Of a stretch of DNA of 64,000 nucleotides, positions 42,641 to 53,101 are shown in pieces; position 1 is the first letter of the stretch, and each line of letters begins with the position of its first letter. The notes beneath the pieces were generated by a model, which saw only the letters and a program-made list of their open reading frames with translations, was not told the origin of the DNA and ran no database searches. A program made the position numbers and the translations under genes. The DNA lies in NCBI GenBank assembly GCA_020630615.1, contig JAHDBA010000012.1, positions 1 to 64,000 of the forward strand, in the 5' to 3' direction. The DNA is from Myxococcota bacterium (GTDB lineage Bacteria; Myxococcota; UBA727; JAHDBA01).

Positions 42641-43468
42641 ATGTCTAAAGTTCTGTTGAGCGGCTACCGCCGTCAGGAGTTGGGTGAACAACTTCGTGTT
42701 TGGATCGAAGAAAAACTAAAGAGTTCATGTATTGGGGAAGTCTCGATAGTACCGCCCGAGCCAGAAGATGAAGAGGGGCGTAAGCTTCGTAAAAAAAATC
42801 AATGGCAATGCCGTATTCACACCGCACCCATGTCCACGGAAAGTATCGCAAATGGGTGTGCGAAGGGCTGGCACCGGTTCACAGACGAAGGCTTAAAAAG
42901 ATGGCTGGTCGACTCTGATCTTGATGTGTTGGTTGCACGAAGGACAAACGCTGGCTTAGCGACACTGCTTTTTGAACTTGATTTTGCAGGGAGCATCGTA
43001 TGGGTTGAGGGTGGGGCTCTATCCGCCCGAGTTGTGCGGGAAATGCAAGAGATGAGTCCCAATCCCTTGGTTGATGTATGGCTTTCGACCTCACTCGATC
43101 GAGACGAACCCTTGCTCTTACAACGTCTAGAGTCTGAAGAACGAGCACCAGATCGTCGAGCCAAGGTGAACGCTGCGACAGTAGATTCTTTTAGGGGGCT
43201 TGAGCCTTTGGTTAAAGTCGCATCGGCAGAAACGCGTGTTCGACAATCAGCACCCGGTGAACTCAGCACAGCCAGTCACCCGGTGGCCAAGAGCGTTGCT
43301 CGGGCTGAAACTTCAAAAAATCGACGTTCAATGACTCCGAGTGCAGGAACGCACGCAGTTGAGAGCAGTGAATCCAACCTTTCACCCTTAGGGCCACCAC
43401 CCGAGTTGCCTTGGTTGACTAAAATTTCGATACACGATCAAAGCCCAGGCTGGGAGCTTGATACATGA
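42641..43468 (+). CDS. Unrecognised protein coupled to MlaF
   Basis: About 275 residues. The N-terminal half looks globular and cytosolic (MSKVLLSGYRRQELGEQLRVW to about 180); the last ~90 residues are Ser/Ala/Glu-rich and probably disordered. The start is uncertain: ATG 42641 gives the most protein-like N terminus but has no ribosome site, whereas ATG 42518 has GGGAAGTGGA upstream and GTG 42494 is possible. The stop overlaps the MlaF ATG (ATGA), so it is translationally coupled to a lipid-transport ATPase in the slot where an MlaE permease would often be. It has no membrane segments, so it is not that permease. Confidence 0.55.
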   Translation: MSKVLLSGYRRQELGEQLRVWIEEKLKSSCIGEVSIVPPEPEDEEGRKLRKKNQWQCRIHTAPMSTESIANGCAKGWHRFTDEGLKRWLVDSDLDVLVARRTNAGLATLLFELDFAGSIVWVEGGALSARVVREMQEMSPNPLVDVWLSTSLDRDEPLLLQRLESEERAPDRRAKVNAATVDSFRGLEPLVKVASAETRVRQSAPGELSTASHPVAKSVARAETSKNRRSMTPSAGTHAVESSESNLSPLGPPPELPWLTKISIHDQSPGWELDT

Positions 43469-44220
43469 ACCCAATCGTACGAATGCAGGGCGTGCAAAAG
43501 GCCTTTGGCAAGCAAGTGATTTATCGTGATCTAAGTTTTGATGTGCGACCGGGTGAAACACTTTGCGTAATTGGCCCTTCAGGGGTTGGAAAGAGTGTCA
43601 TGTTAAAGCTTATGATAGGCTTACTCGAAGCGGATGGCGGCGAGCTTGAGGTGTGTGGTCAGAACATCGCAACCCTTAAAAGCGATGACGCATTTCTGAA
43701 GATCCGCCAGCGCGTTGCAATGGTCTTTCAGGGCGCTGCACTCTTTGATTCGATGACGGTCTTCGATAATATCGCATATCCTCTACGGGAACATGGACTG
43801 CTACCCGAAAGTGAGTTGCATGCACATGTCGCTCAAAAGCTCGAATGGGTTGGTTTGCCTGGGATTGAGCACAAAAGACCCGCAGAGCTTTCAGGGGGCA
43901 TGAAGAAACGGGTGGGTCTTGCACGCTCGATTGCGAGTGACCCTGAAGTGGTTCTTTATGATGAGCCGACAACCGGCCTTGACCCGGTCAATTCTCGGCG
44001 CATTGGAGACTTGATACAAGGGCTGAAATCCCGGCTTTCCTGTACGAGTATAGTGGTCACCCATGATATGGCTCTAGTGCGGCAGGTGTCGGATCGGGTT
44101 GCGATGGTTTATGGTGGTGGGATAGTGGCGATTGGACCTTACGACGAGTTGATGAATTCGGGGCCCAAAATAGTTAAGGATTTTGTCACCGGTGCTGCTG
44201 GAGCAATGAAAATCGCTTGA
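43465..44220 (+). CDS. mlaF: MlaF-type ABC transporter ATPase
   Basis: A 251-residue ABC ATPase of the MCE-linked MlaF group, which powers phospholipid movement between the inner and outer membranes. Walker A GPSGVGKS is at 37-44, the signature AELSGGMKKRVGLARSI near 139-155, Walker B VVLYDEPTTGLDP just after, and the switch His in VVTHD. The Q-loop is in VAMVFQGAALFDSMTVFDNI, a run characteristic of MlaF. It overlaps the upstream gene (ATGA), and the MCE-domain gene follows 30 bp downstream. No permease gene (MlaE) is next to it; one must be elsewhere for a full transporter. Confidence 0.92.
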   Translation: MNPIVRMQGVQKAFGKQVIYRDLSFDVRPGETLCVIGPSGVGKSVMLKLMIGLLEADGGELEVCGQNIATLKSDDAFLKIRQRVAMVFQGAALFDSMTVFDNIAYPLREHGLLPESELHAHVAQKLEWVGLPGIEHKRPAELSGGMKKRVGLARSIASDPEVVLYDEPTTGLDPVNSRRIGDLIQGLKSRLSCTSIVVTHDMALVRQVSDRVAMVYGGGIVAIGPYDELMNSGPKIVKDFVTGAAGAMKIA

Positions 44221-44250
44221 TGTCAACATTAGAAATAGGTAACGAGTGAC

Positions 44251-45405
44251 ATGAGAGCTGAAGACAAGCGCAGTGTATTTCGAGTTGGCGTCTTTTTAAT
44301 CGTCGCATTGGGCTTGCTACTTATGACAGTCTTCATTTTGGGGCAGGAGCGTAACCTTTTTCAGAAATCGGTGAGACTGAATACACACTTTGAGAACGTG
44401 AACGGTCTTGTTGAAGGCTCAATTGTTATGGTTTCGGGCTTGAATGTCGGGCAGGTTACGAAAATAGAATTTCCTGGAGAACGCGATCTCTCAAAAGTTC
44501 CAAATGCCAAAGCGATTTCCAAGCGAATGGTGGTTGAACTTTTGATAGGTCGCGATGCACTCAAGCAAATTCGCAGCGATAGCGAGGCGGTTGTTGGAAC
44601 CATCGGTCTCCTGGGCGATAAGATTGTTGATATTACTTTAGGATCGCCTGAAGCCCAGGCGCTGGAAGATGGTGCTTGGATTCAGCCGAGTAACGCTGGC
44701 GGTATTGCTGGCGTCATGACCCAAGCTGAGGCTGCGGTTGCGGAACTGACTGCGGCGACCCAACAAACTCAGGCTATTTTAAAAAGTTTTGAAGAGGCTG
44801 GAGGTGGAGCCTCTCTAGCTCGAATGATCGATTCGGTGGCAGATTTGGGGGCGGCGATTAACAAAGAAGACGGTCTTTTCCATCAGCTGATTTATTCGAA
44901 AGATGGTAAAGAGCAGTATAATATGCTCATGAACGATGTGCATGTTGCTCTCTCGACAGGCACAAAAACTTTGAAAGATTTGGACACACTGTTGAACAAA
45001 GTCCGCTCGAGTGAGTCTCTTGTCAATGAATTGTTGTTTGGGAACGAGGGTAAGGACACACTGGCGAAGGTCAACGCCTTGGTCAGTGATTTGAACAAAA
45101 CCATGGGGGATGCATCCGGGCAAGAAGGTACATTGCTTCACGCCTTACTCTATGATCAAGAGGGTGCAGAGACCCTCAACGATGCGCAAGAAGCGGTGAA
45201 GGATCTCAAAATTACGATGTCAGAAATGAAGTCAATTGTCGCAGCAATTGATGAAGGGCAAGGCTCTTTAGGCGCCTTGATCAAAGATCCAAGTGTTTAT
45301 GAGGATCTAAAGCTTTTGCTCGGTAATGCTCAGCGCAATGTGGTGTTGAGAACCCTTGTTCGCTATGCCGTGGCGCGCGGTGAAGCAAAGCCGAAGGCGA
45401 ATTAA
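44251..45405 (+). CDS. mlaD: MlaD/MCE-domain lipid-transport protein
   Basis: A 384-residue protein with one N-terminal membrane helix (about 10-30) and an MCE domain at about 40-135 (NVNGLVEGSIVMVSGLNVGQVTKIEF, then VVGTIGLLGDKIVDITLG in part). The long C-terminal half is helical with repeating D/K/L patterns, consistent with the coiled-coil or tube region of MCE proteins; ASLARMIDSVADLG and GSLGALIKDPSVYEDLKLLL are typical. It would form the periplasmic lipid channel for the MlaF ATPase just upstream. It is 30 bp after mlaF and shares its operon. Confidence 0.92.
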   Translation: MRAEDKRSVFRVGVFLIVALGLLLMTVFILGQERNLFQKSVRLNTHFENVNGLVEGSIVMVSGLNVGQVTKIEFPGERDLSKVPNAKAISKRMVVELLIGRDALKQIRSDSEAVVGTIGLLGDKIVDITLGSPEAQALEDGAWIQPSNAGGIAGVMTQAEAAVAELTAATQQTQAILKSFEEAGGGASLARMIDSVADLGAAINKEDGLFHQLIYSKDGKEQYNMLMNDVHVALSTGTKTLKDLDTLLNKVRSSESLVNELLFGNEGKDTLAKVNALVSDLNKTMGDASGQEGTLLHALLYDQEGAETLNDAQEAVKDLKITMSEMKSIVAAIDEGQGSLGALIKDPSVYEDLKLLLGNAQRNVVLRTLVRYAVARGEAKPKAN

Positions 45406-45489
45406 CGGGTTTGAGAGTCACCTCAACGTGTGAACGTGTAAATCTTAGGTTTTTAAATGGCGTTTGATCACGCTTTTATGTAAGGCTGA

Positions 45490-45510
45490 TCGTGTATTTT
45501 TAACACGAGG
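45490..45510 (+). promoter_or_regulatory. Inverted repeat overlapping the ompA-like ribosome site
   Basis: TCGTGT and ACACGA (45490-45495 and 45503-45508) form a 6-bp stem with a 7-base AT-rich loop. Its last bases are the start of the GAGG ribosome site used by the ATG at 45517. In the mRNA the stem would cover that site, or it could be a dimeric repressor site. Function is inferred from position only. Confidence 0.35.
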
Positions 45511-45516
45511 AATAAT

Positions 45517-47352
45517 ATGTCAAACTTGAGAATTGGGACACGAGTCAGTTCGAGCGCCAAGTCGAAGTTGAGAACCGCAATCTTTGTATGTCTTGCAACA
45601 TTGATGTCATCGACTTCTCTCTTCGCGATATCCAACGGAGAAGGTACCTTTCCTGTGGAGCGTTTGCGTTTGGCAATGGACCGTGAAGGTATTATCGATG
45701 TCGATTGGGCAGCAGTTCGACCGCATTTGAGCTACGATGTGACACTGGCTTTGGGATGGCAGCTAAACCCTCTGAACGTTGCGTTGCGTCAAGCCGATGG
45801 CAGCTATTCACGGCCTGCTCACTTGGTACATCATCGGGTCACCGCACATCTTCTGGGGGCGATATCGCTCTGGGATCGCTTGCAGCTTGGCGTCGAGTTG
45901 CCGATTGTTCTGTTTCAAAATCGTGACTTACAAGGTAACGCTTTTTCAGGGTTATCGACTTCAACAGAACTCGGCGGTGTGGGTGTCGGTGATCTTCGCC
46001 TCTCCCCCAAAGTCGGTATTCTCAACCAAGCAAAACATTTTGTGAATTTGGGTTTTACACCCCACATTACTCTGCCTACGAACTATGGTTTCGATGATGG
46101 CCGGATTGCGGCCAAAGAGCAGTATCTGGGCGAGTCCGGGAGTTGGGGGGATAGCAACACGACTTCTCCGTGGCTTGCCTTTACGGTGACACCTGAGATT
46201 CTTCTTTCGAGAGCATTCGGAGATTTTCGTGTTGCGACAAACTTGGGTTATAAGTTTCGACCGCGAACTGAAGTTGTTGACCTAGAGGTTGATGACGAGA
46301 TTCTGTATCGTTTGGGTCTTGCGTATCGTCTTCACGACCTTGCACCGATTGAGCTCGGCGTATCGTTGGGCGGCACCCTGGGGGCAAACGATGACTCATT
46401 CTTCAAAGAGGTCAATGAGCATCAAATGGAGATTCTGGCGATGATTACCGCTGACATCGGTTCAAATGCACAGGTCTTCCTCGGCGGTGGTGGAGGGCTC
46501 ATCGAAGGTTATGGTACGCCGGACTATCGTGCTTTTGCCGGTTTCCGTTGGGCGCCTAAAGATGACGACCGTGATGGTGACGGTATTCGTGACGACGATG
46601 ATGCTTGCCCCGACGATCCAGAAGACTTTGATGAGTTTGAAGACGATGATGGGTGTCCGGACCCGGATAACGATCAAGATGGTGTATTGGACGTTGACGA
46701 CAAATGCCCAATGACACCAGGTGTTGTGGAAAACCAAGGCTGTCCGAAAAATGATGACCGCGATGGTGATGGTATCCTTAACGCGATTGATGAATGCCCA
46801 GATGAGCCCGGAACTCTTCGAGCCGGCGGGTGCCCGGACCGTGATAATGACGGTATTCCTGATAACATTGATAAGTGCCCGGATGAGCCAGAGGTTATCA
46901 ATGGTGTTGACGATGAAGACGGGTGTCCGGATGAAGGTGAAGTCAAAGCGAAGCTTGCGGACGGGCGTATCGATATCCTTGAGAAGGTGTACTTTGATAC
47001 CGACAAAGATGTTATTAAAGAACGCTCTTACAACCTCTTAGAGCAGGTTGCTGCGATTATGAAAACGCATCATGAGATTACCTTGCTTGACGTTGCTGGG
47101 CATACCGATTCGGATGCTTCGCATGATTATAATATGGATCTCTCAAGGCGGCGTGCAGCAGCAGTGCGAGCGTTCTTAATTCGCAATGGCGTTGAGGCAA
47201 CACGCTTGGAGTCCCATGGCTTTGGTGAAGAGCGTCCGATTGCAAGCAATGCGACTTCGGAAGGCAAGGCCAAGAATCGTCGTGTTGAATTTCTCGTTGT
47301 TGAAATGAATGGCAGCCGTATCGAAGGAACGACGACGATTCGAAGCAACTGA
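45517..47352 (+). CDS. OmpA-family outer-membrane protein with TSP3 repeats
   Basis: A 611-residue outer-membrane protein. A signal peptide (to about SLFA) precedes a beta-barrel-like region (40-345). At about 348-480, thrombospondin type-3 Ca2+ repeats follow (DRDGDGIRDDDDACPDDPEDF, NDQDGVLDVDDKCP and similar). The OmpA C domain at 500-600 has YFDTDKDVI, AGHTDSDASHDYNMDLSRRRAAAVR and RRVEFLV, which bind peptidoglycan. GAGGAATAAT precedes the ATG. It is probably a major porin or anchor, and a plausible client of the SurA-like PPIase. A strong terminator follows. Confidence 0.92.
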   Translation: MSNLRIGTRVSSSAKSKLRTAIFVCLATLMSSTSLFAISNGEGTFPVERLRLAMDREGIIDVDWAAVRPHLSYDVTLALGWQLNPLNVALRQADGSYSRPAHLVHHRVTAHLLGAISLWDRLQLGVELPIVLFQNRDLQGNAFSGLSTSTELGGVGVGDLRLSPKVGILNQAKHFVNLGFTPHITLPTNYGFDDGRIAAKEQYLGESGSWGDSNTTSPWLAFTVTPEILLSRAFGDFRVATNLGYKFRPRTEVVDLEVDDEILYRLGLAYRLHDLAPIELGVSLGGTLGANDDSFFKEVNEHQMEILAMITADIGSNAQVFLGGGGGLIEGYGTPDYRAFAGFRWAPKDDDRDGDGIRDDDDACPDDPEDFDEFEDDDGCPDPDNDQDGVLDVDDKCPMTPGVVENQGCPKNDDRDGDGILNAIDECPDEPGTLRAGGCPDRDNDGIPDNIDKCPDEPEVINGVDDEDGCPDEGEVKAKLADGRIDILEKVYFDTDKDVIKERSYNLLEQVAAIMKTHHEITLLDVAGHTDSDASHDYNMDLSRRRAAAVRAFLIRNGVEATRLESHGFGEERPIASNATSEGKAKNRRVEFLVVEMNGSRIEGTTTIRSN

Positions 47353-47374
47353 TAACAACGCAGTGATGAAATGA

Positions 47375-47405
47375 AAAGAGACTCCGATAGGGGTCTCTTT
47401 CTTTA
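47375..47405. terminator. Bidirectional rho-independent terminator
   Basis: An 11-bp stem AAAGAGACTCC / GGGGTCTCTTT (one T·G pair) with a GATA loop, followed by CTTTA on the plus strand. On the minus strand the stem is followed by TTTTCAT. It lies between the convergent ompA-like and metH genes, so it can stop both transcripts. Confidence 0.85.
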
Positions 47406-47455
47406 TCACGAATGTTGATGCGTTTGCGTCTTCATACCGCAAAGACCCATTTGAG

Positions 47456-50400
47456 CTAAAGCTCCGATTCGGAAGCGTAACCAAGATTTTCACGCAGAGC
47501 CTTCTCAGCTTTGACAAATGGAACGCCACGGGCCTTGGCGTAGTGGGTGACCTGGTCCAAACCCACTTTGCCGAGATTGAAGTACTTGGCTTGGGGGTGC
47601 AGAAAGATGAGGCCGCACACAGCCGCCGGTGGCCAAATCGCGAAACTTTCAGTGAGCCGAATCCCAAGTTCGTCTGCGCGAAGAAGGTCAAAGAGAGGCT
47701 TTTTCAATTCATGATCGGGACAAGCCGGGTAGCCAAAGGCTGGACGAATTCCCTGGTATTCTTCTTTGAGCAACGCGTCGTACGAAATATCGTTTGCGCT
47801 TTCAAGCCCTACAGCGACACGACACTCATGATGGATTTTTTCGGCTGCGGCCTCCGCAAGTCGATCACAAAGCGCTTGCAATAAGATCGCATCATAATCG
47901 TTGTCTTCACCTTTGAACCTTTCAATTTGCTCCTCTAGAGCAGACCCAAAATCAACGACAAAGGCACCCAAGTGATCATCATCACAAACATAATCTGCGA
48001 GCGATCGGTACACATCGTGTTTACGGGCTAAACTTTGCTGTTGGCGCAACATCGGGAAATCATAGCGAGTAGCGTTGTGACGCAGTGTGATTGTTTCTGC
48101 ATCCCTTGATGCTTCTGTGACAACCAGGCGAGCGTTGCCAAAGGCATTCGGATTCTCTTCCAATTGATCGAGCATATTTTGCGCAGCGTGATAGAGATCA
48201 CGTGCGGCATTGCCATGTGTAGGGTCCTCCAAGAGTTGCGGGAAACGACCTTTAATACCCCACGTGTAGAAAAAGAATCGCCAGTCAATAAAGGGTCTTA
48301 AATCCTGAACCGACCAGCGATAACTTTTCTCGCCAAGCCAGTCGGGAGACACTTTACCCTCAATTTCAAGTGGAAAGGGTTTCGAACAGGACTCAACATA
48401 ACTTGTTAGTTTCAGTGCTTTCTTTTGAGCATGAAGTTCGCGATGCGATTCCTGACTTTTTGAGTTTTCAAGAACGTAGGCGTCACGACTTTCCGGGTTC
48501 AACAACGAAGAGACTGTAGCGACTGCTCTGGATGCATCTTTGACATGAACGACGGGCGAATCAAGTTCTGGCGCAATTCGAACAGAAGTGTGTCGCGCGG
48601 ATGTTGTTGCACCACCAATGAGTAGAGGAAGCACAAGCTTTCGCCGTTTCATTTCTTGAGCCACTGAAACCATTTCATCAAGGGATGGTGTGATTAAACC
48701 AGAAAGGCCAACGGCGACTGCGTCATGTTCGACTGCTGCGTCCAATATCTTTTCTTTGGGCACCATCACGCCGAGATCTACGATAGTGTAGTTGTTGCAT
48801 GCAAGAACAACAGACACGATATTTTTACCGATATCATGAACATCACCCTTCACGGTTGCCATGACGATCGTGTTCTTTGATTTCTCGAGTTCGTCTTGTT
48901 GCTGGGCTTCCATGAGTGGTGTGAGGTATGCGACTGCCTTTTTCATGGCACGTGCACTTTTCACAACTTGAGGCAAGAACATCTTCCCGGCGCCGAAGAG
49001 ATCTCCGACAACACCCATTGCTTGCATCAGCGGGCCTTCGATGACATGCATCGGTGCTTGAAGCTCTGCCAAGGACTCTTTAACATCTTCAAGGATAAAG
49101 TCATCGACACCATTCACCAACGCATGTTCAATGCGTTGATTAACTTCAAGCTCTCTCCACTTGTTTTCGTTGACCTGCAACTGAGCACCGCTTGAAGCAT
49201 CAATGCGTGTTGCAAGTTCAAGGAGTGTCTCTGTGGCGGAATCGTTTTGATTGAAGATTAAAGCTTCGCATGCAGCCCGCAACTCTGGATCCAAAGTGTC
49301 GAAAAGCGCGAGCTGCCCTGCATTGACGATCGCCATGTTCAAACCAGCTTCGATTGCATGATAGAGAAAGACGGCATGCATTGCTTCTCGGATGCGGTTC
49401 TTGCCACGAAATGCAAAAGAAAGGTTTGAGATGCCGCCCGAGATGTTGGCGCCCGGGCAAGCCTTTTTGATGGCTCGAGTCCCTTCTATAAAGTTGATAC
49501 CAAATGCGTTGTGTTCTGGGATGCCGGTGCCGATTGCAAGCACATTGGGGTCGAATACAATATCAGTGGGCTCAAAACCGACCTGGTCGACGAGAATACG
49601 ATATGCGCGAGAACATATTTCAAGCTTGCGCTCAAGGGTCTCTGCCTGGCCTTCTTCGTCGAAAGCCATGACGATTACAGAGGCACCATAGGCGCGAACA
49701 CGCGCCGCGCGTTTGATGAATTGTTCTTCGCCATCCTTGAGCGAGAGGCTGTTGACGAGGGCTCTGCCTTGAACGTGTTGGAGTCCGGCCTCCAAAATAT
49801 CCCATCGTGACGAGTCGATCACAACAGGGACACGCGCAATATCCGGTTCGGCAGCGATCCAGTTTAGAAAGGTTTGCATCGCCTCCACGCCATCGATAAG
49901 ACCGTCGTCAACATTGATATCGATGAGATTTGCACCACGATGAACCTGTTGCCGAGCGATTCGAAGCGCTTCGTCGTAAGCCCCCGCACGAATCAGGCGG
50001 GCGAATTTCCGCGAACCTGCAACATTGGTGCGCTCACCAATCATTGCGAGACTCACTTCAGGTGTAACGCTAAAGGTCTCAAGCCCCGAATACACTGCAT
50101 GTTCTCTTGCTTTCGCATTGGAATCGAGCGCGCGCGGCGCAATACCTTTTATGCTTTCAGCAATGGCTCGGATGTGTTCCGGTGTTGTTCCGCAGCAGCC
50201 ACCCACTGCATTCAACCAACCCTTTTCTGCGTACTCTGCAATGTAAGAAGCCGTGATCGATGGGCTTTCGTCATACTCTCCGAGCGGATTCGGCAGTCCT
50301 GCATTGGGGTAAATACAAAGAGGAAACTTGGAATGCGCGTGAAATGTCTCAAGTGAAGGACGCATTGCATCACCACCGGTTCCACAGTTTAAACCAAGAT

Positions 50401-51112
50401 GAAAAGGTGAGGCGTGACGAACCGATTCGTAAAAGGCATCCATCGTTTGCCCCGAAAGGGTTCGCCCACTCGCATCACTGACTGTCACCGAAAGCGCCAA
50501 GGGAATTGTACTTCGCTGCTGTAGACAAAAATCATGATGCGCAAGAATGCAGGCTTTGGCATTGAGCGTATCAAAGATTGTTTCGGCGATGAGATAGTCA
50601 ACTTTTCCTTGCACCAAGGCTTCAATTTGCTCAAAGTATGCTCGGTAAACTTCATCAAAGCTTACAGCGCGATATTCGGGTCTCTCAACATCGGGAGAAA
50701 GCGAGAGGGTTCGATTGAGTGGTCCGAGAGAACCGGCGACGAAACGAGGCTGTGTGGGATCCGATTTGGTGAAGTCATCCGCGGCGCGTCGTGCAATCTT
50801 CGCTGCTGCAAGATTGAGTTCGGCCGAAAGACTTGAAAGGCCGTAGTCTGCTTGACTAATTGCGTTCGCATTAAATGTATTCGTTTCAATCACATCCGAG
50901 CCAGCATCCAAAAAGCCACGGTGGATCGACTCAATAATTTCGGGTTGTGTGAGCACAAGAAGGTCGTTGTTGCCTTTGAGGTCCTGTTCATAGTCCGCAA
51001 AGCGACTCGCACGAAAGTCCTTCTCAGAAAGTTGGTGCTTTTGCACCATGGTACCCATTGCTCCATCGAGAATTAGAATTTTTGACTGCAGCGCTTCACG
51101 AAGTGATTTCAT
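47456..51112 (-). CDS. metH: Cobalamin-dependent methionine synthase
   Basis: A 1218-residue four-module enzyme that methylates homocysteine from methyl-tetrahydrofolate. The homocysteine module has the zinc ligands Cys243, Cys306 and Cys307 ([16 protein letters not shown]). The folate module includes [14 protein letters not shown] and MAFDEEGQA. The cap and B12 domains contain [10 protein letters not shown] (near 756-762), whose His binds cobalt, followed by VDLGVMVP. The C-terminal reactivation domain holds [12 protein letters not shown]. It follows uvrC by 9 bp. No cobalamin or SAM riboswitch is visible ahead of it, as the gene pair leaves no leader. Confidence 0.97.
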   Translation of the reverse strand: MKSLREALQSKILILDGAMGTMVQKHQLSEKDFRASRFADYEQDLKGNNDLLVLTQPEIIESIHRGFLDAGSDVIETNTFNANAISQADYGLSSLSAELNLAAAKIARRAADDFTKSDPTQPRFVAGSLGPLNRTLSLSPDVERPEYRAVSFDEVYRAYFEQIEALVQGKVDYLIAETIFDTLNAKACILAHHDFCLQQRSTIPLALSVTVSDASGRTLSGQTMDAFYESVRHASPFHLGLNCGTGGDAMRPSLETFHAHSKFPLCIYPNAGLPNPLGEYDESPSITASYIAEYAEKGWLNAVGGCCGTTPEHIRAIAESIKGIAPRALDSNAKAREHAVYSGLETFSVTPEVSLAMIGERTNVAGSRKFARLIRAGAYDEALRIARQQVHRGANLIDINVDDGLIDGVEAMQTFLNWIAAEPDIARVPVVIDSSRWDILEAGLQHVQGRALVNSLSLKDGEEQFIKRAARVRAYGASVIVMAFDEEGQAETLERKLEICSRAYRILVDQVGFEPTDIVFDPNVLAIGTGIPEHNAFGINFIEGTRAIKKACPGANISGGISNLSFAFRGKNRIREAMHAVFLYHAIEAGLNMAIVNAGQLALFDTLDPELRAACEALIFNQNDSATETLLELATRIDASSGAQLQVNENKWRELEVNQRIEHALVNGVDDFILEDVKESLAELQAPMHVIEGPLMQAMGVVGDLFGAGKMFLPQVVKSARAMKKAVAYLTPLMEAQQQDELEKSKNTIVMATVKGDVHDIGKNIVSVVLACNNYTIVDLGVMVPKEKILDAAVEHDAVAVGLSGLITPSLDEMVSVAQEMKRRKLVLPLLIGGATTSARHTSVRIAPELDSPVVHVKDASRAVATVSSLLNPESRDAYVLENSKSQESHRELHAQKKALKLTSYVESCSKPFPLEIEGKVSPDWLGEKSYRWSVQDLRPFIDWRFFFYTWGIKGRFPQLLEDPTHGNAARDLYHAAQNMLDQLEENPNAFGNARLVVTEASRDAETITLRHNATRYDFPMLRQQQSLARKHDVYRSLADYVCDDDHLGAFVVDFGSALEEQIERFKGEDNDYDAILLQALCDRLAEAAAEKIHHECRVAVGLESANDISYDALLKEEYQGIRPAFGYPACPDHELKKPLFDLLRADELGIRLTESFAIWPPAAVCGLIFLHPQAKYFNLGKVGLDQVTHYAKARGVPFVKAEKALRENLGYASESEL

Positions 51113-51121
51113 GATGCGAGC

Positions 51122-53011
51122 CTAACATGCTTTGGGGTGAAGAGAATCGTGGATTTCCTTGGCAAGGCGTGGGCCGATACCTGGGCAGGTTTCCAAGGTC
51201 TCACGATTGGCGTTTTGGATCGATGCTAGTGAACCAAAATGCTTCAAGAGGGCTTTTCGTTTTGCGGGACCCAAGCCTTGAATTGAATCAAGAAGGCTTT
51301 TTTGACTCGACTTTGCGCGAGCTCTTCGATGTTGATGGATCGCAAAACGGTGCGCTTCATCACGAATGCGTTCGATAAGATATCGAACTTTCGAACGCTG
51401 CTTGAGAGGGTACGTGCAATCGGGATTTAAGCTCACCAGTCGTTCGTCTGTCCCCAAATGTTTTCGGGCTTTGGCGATACCAATAACGTGAGTGCCAACC
51501 GCACTCATCTCGATTCGCTGCTCTTCAAAAATGGTAAGTACGGCACGCATCTGGGGTCTACCCCCATCAATTAGGAAAAGATCGGGAAAGGAGTCTTCCT
51601 TCAATGCACGTTGAATACGGCGACGTAGGACTTCTTTGAGTGAAGAAAAATCGTCACCTGCGTTGTGTGTCGAAATCGTGTACGAACGATAGTCGTTTTT
51701 GGCTGGGATGCCTTCGACGAATACAACCTGACTCGCTTTTGTATCTCGACCTTGAAAGGTTGAGATGTCGTAACATTCAATACGTCTTGGAACGCGATCC
51801 AAATGGAGCAACTCTTGAAGCTCTTGCAGCGTTTGTTCCCTTTCGTTTTGTTTGGCTTCGTTTTGTTGGAGTGCGAGCACTGCATTGCGATGCGCAAGAT
51901 CCAGGATGCGTTTTTGTGGGCCACGCTTGGGCACCTTAAATTTAAGTTTCTGTGACCTTGAGTGCTCACTTTTGATAAAGCGTTGGTCTTCTTGGGAAAG
52001 CTCGAAAGGCAAGAGAACCCACTGCGGAGCGTCGTCTGAGTTGGCTTTACACCAGGACTCCACAACCATCGAAAGAAGACGGGTTTTAGGTAAAGGACTG
52101 TCCTCGATCGAAACATGTTCGGTATGCACGACTGTGCCTGATCGCATTGAGAGAATCACGACATGAACACGACCGGCATTGCGTGCAAAACCGAAGACAT
52201 CTGCATGCTGAGTCCCATGAACGTCCAAAGTTCTTTTGTCGCGAAAGAGAGATTGAAGTGCTTCGATTTGATCTCGAAGCTTGGCCGCTCTCTCATAGCG
52301 TTCTTCATTCGCAGCCTGCCACATGTCTTGAGTAAGTTTCTCCAACAAGGGTTTTGACTCTCGACGAAGAAACATTGTGAGGTCGCGAACCTGATCTGCA
52401 TAATCATCGATATCGCGCACACAGGGCGCTGCACACCGTCCGATTTGCGCTTGCAAGCATGGCCGCGTTCGGTTCTCTAAAACATGGTCCCGGCATGTCC
52501 TCAGGAGGAATGTCCTGTTCGCAAACTCCAAGGTCCTTCGCAGTGCTCTGGCATTCGGGAAGGGGCCAAAATAGAGTGCACCGTCGGATTTCGGCCGACG
52601 CACAACTTCAAGGCGCGGGTATACATCTCGTTTCCGCGTTGCATTCGTATTCGCTTTTGCGAGGCGCAGATGAATATAATTTGAATCGTCTTTGAGGCGA
52701 ACATTAAATTTGGGTTTGTGCTGTTGAATCAGCGATCGTTCTAAGATGAGTGCATCGTGCGGCGTCGAGGTCTCAAGGTATTCGATATCTGCGAGCAGAT
52801 CATCCAGCCTCTGGACAAAGGCACGCGTATCGCTACCTGAAAAATAGGAGCGCACGCGCTCTTTGAGACGCGTTGCTTTACCAATGTAAAATATTGTCCC
52901 GTCGCGTGAGCGCATTAAATAGCACCCGGGACTCAAGGGCAATGCTTCAACACGTTCCCGGATGTTTCGTAACCGGGTCTCGCGGTCTTGTGGGCTTTCT
53001 AGAGGAGTCAT
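51122..53011 (-). CDS. uvrC: UvrABC endonuclease subunit C
   Basis: UvrC makes both cuts around DNA lesions during nucleotide excision repair. The GIY-YIG nuclease is at about 30-80 (GCYLMRSRDGTIFYIGKATRL). A Cys-rich region follows (LQAQIGRCAAPC), then the UvrB-binding UVR segment (ANEERYERAAKLRDQIEAL). The second nuclease half has RIECYDISTFQG and DLFLIDGGRPQ. Two C-terminal helix-hairpin-helix motifs end the protein (GLGPAKRKALLKHFGS, CPGIGPRLAKEI). The ATG at 53011 has AAAGGTGAG upstream; a GTG at 53017 would add two residues. It is divergent from recR. Confidence 0.97.
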   Translation of the reverse strand: MTPLESPQDRETRLRNIRERVEALPLSPGCYLMRSRDGTIFYIGKATRLKERVRSYFSGSDTRAFVQRLDDLLADIEYLETSTPHDALILERSLIQQHKPKFNVRLKDDSNYIHLRLAKANTNATRKRDVYPRLEVVRRPKSDGALYFGPFPNARALRRTLEFANRTFLLRTCRDHVLENRTRPCLQAQIGRCAAPCVRDIDDYADQVRDLTMFLRRESKPLLEKLTQDMWQAANEERYERAAKLRDQIEALQSLFRDKRTLDVHGTQHADVFGFARNAGRVHVVILSMRSGTVVHTEHVSIEDSPLPKTRLLSMVVESWCKANSDDAPQWVLLPFELSQEDQRFIKSEHSRSQKLKFKVPKRGPQKRILDLAHRNAVLALQQNEAKQNEREQTLQELQELLHLDRVPRRIECYDISTFQGRDTKASQVVFVEGIPAKNDYRSYTISTHNAGDDFSSLKEVLRRRIQRALKEDSFPDLFLIDGGRPQMRAVLTIFEEQRIEMSAVGTHVIGIAKARKHLGTDERLVSLNPDCTYPLKQRSKVRYLIERIRDEAHRFAIHQHRRARAKSSQKSLLDSIQGLGPAKRKALLKHFGSLASIQNANRETLETCPGIGPRLAKEIHDSLHPKAC

Positions 53012-53101
53012 TCTCACCTTTCATAACACATCGCGTCTCGGAGCCAGTAGCGGGTGTGCTTCTTTGCTATTCGAAGTGGGGCGAATAGGTTAACGATAGT
53101 T

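Noticed and set aside
51113-51121. Possible cobalamin or SAM riboswitch before metH
   Set aside because: Only 9 bp separate uvrC and metH, and no riboswitch-like conserved boxes are seen in the uvrC–recR gap.
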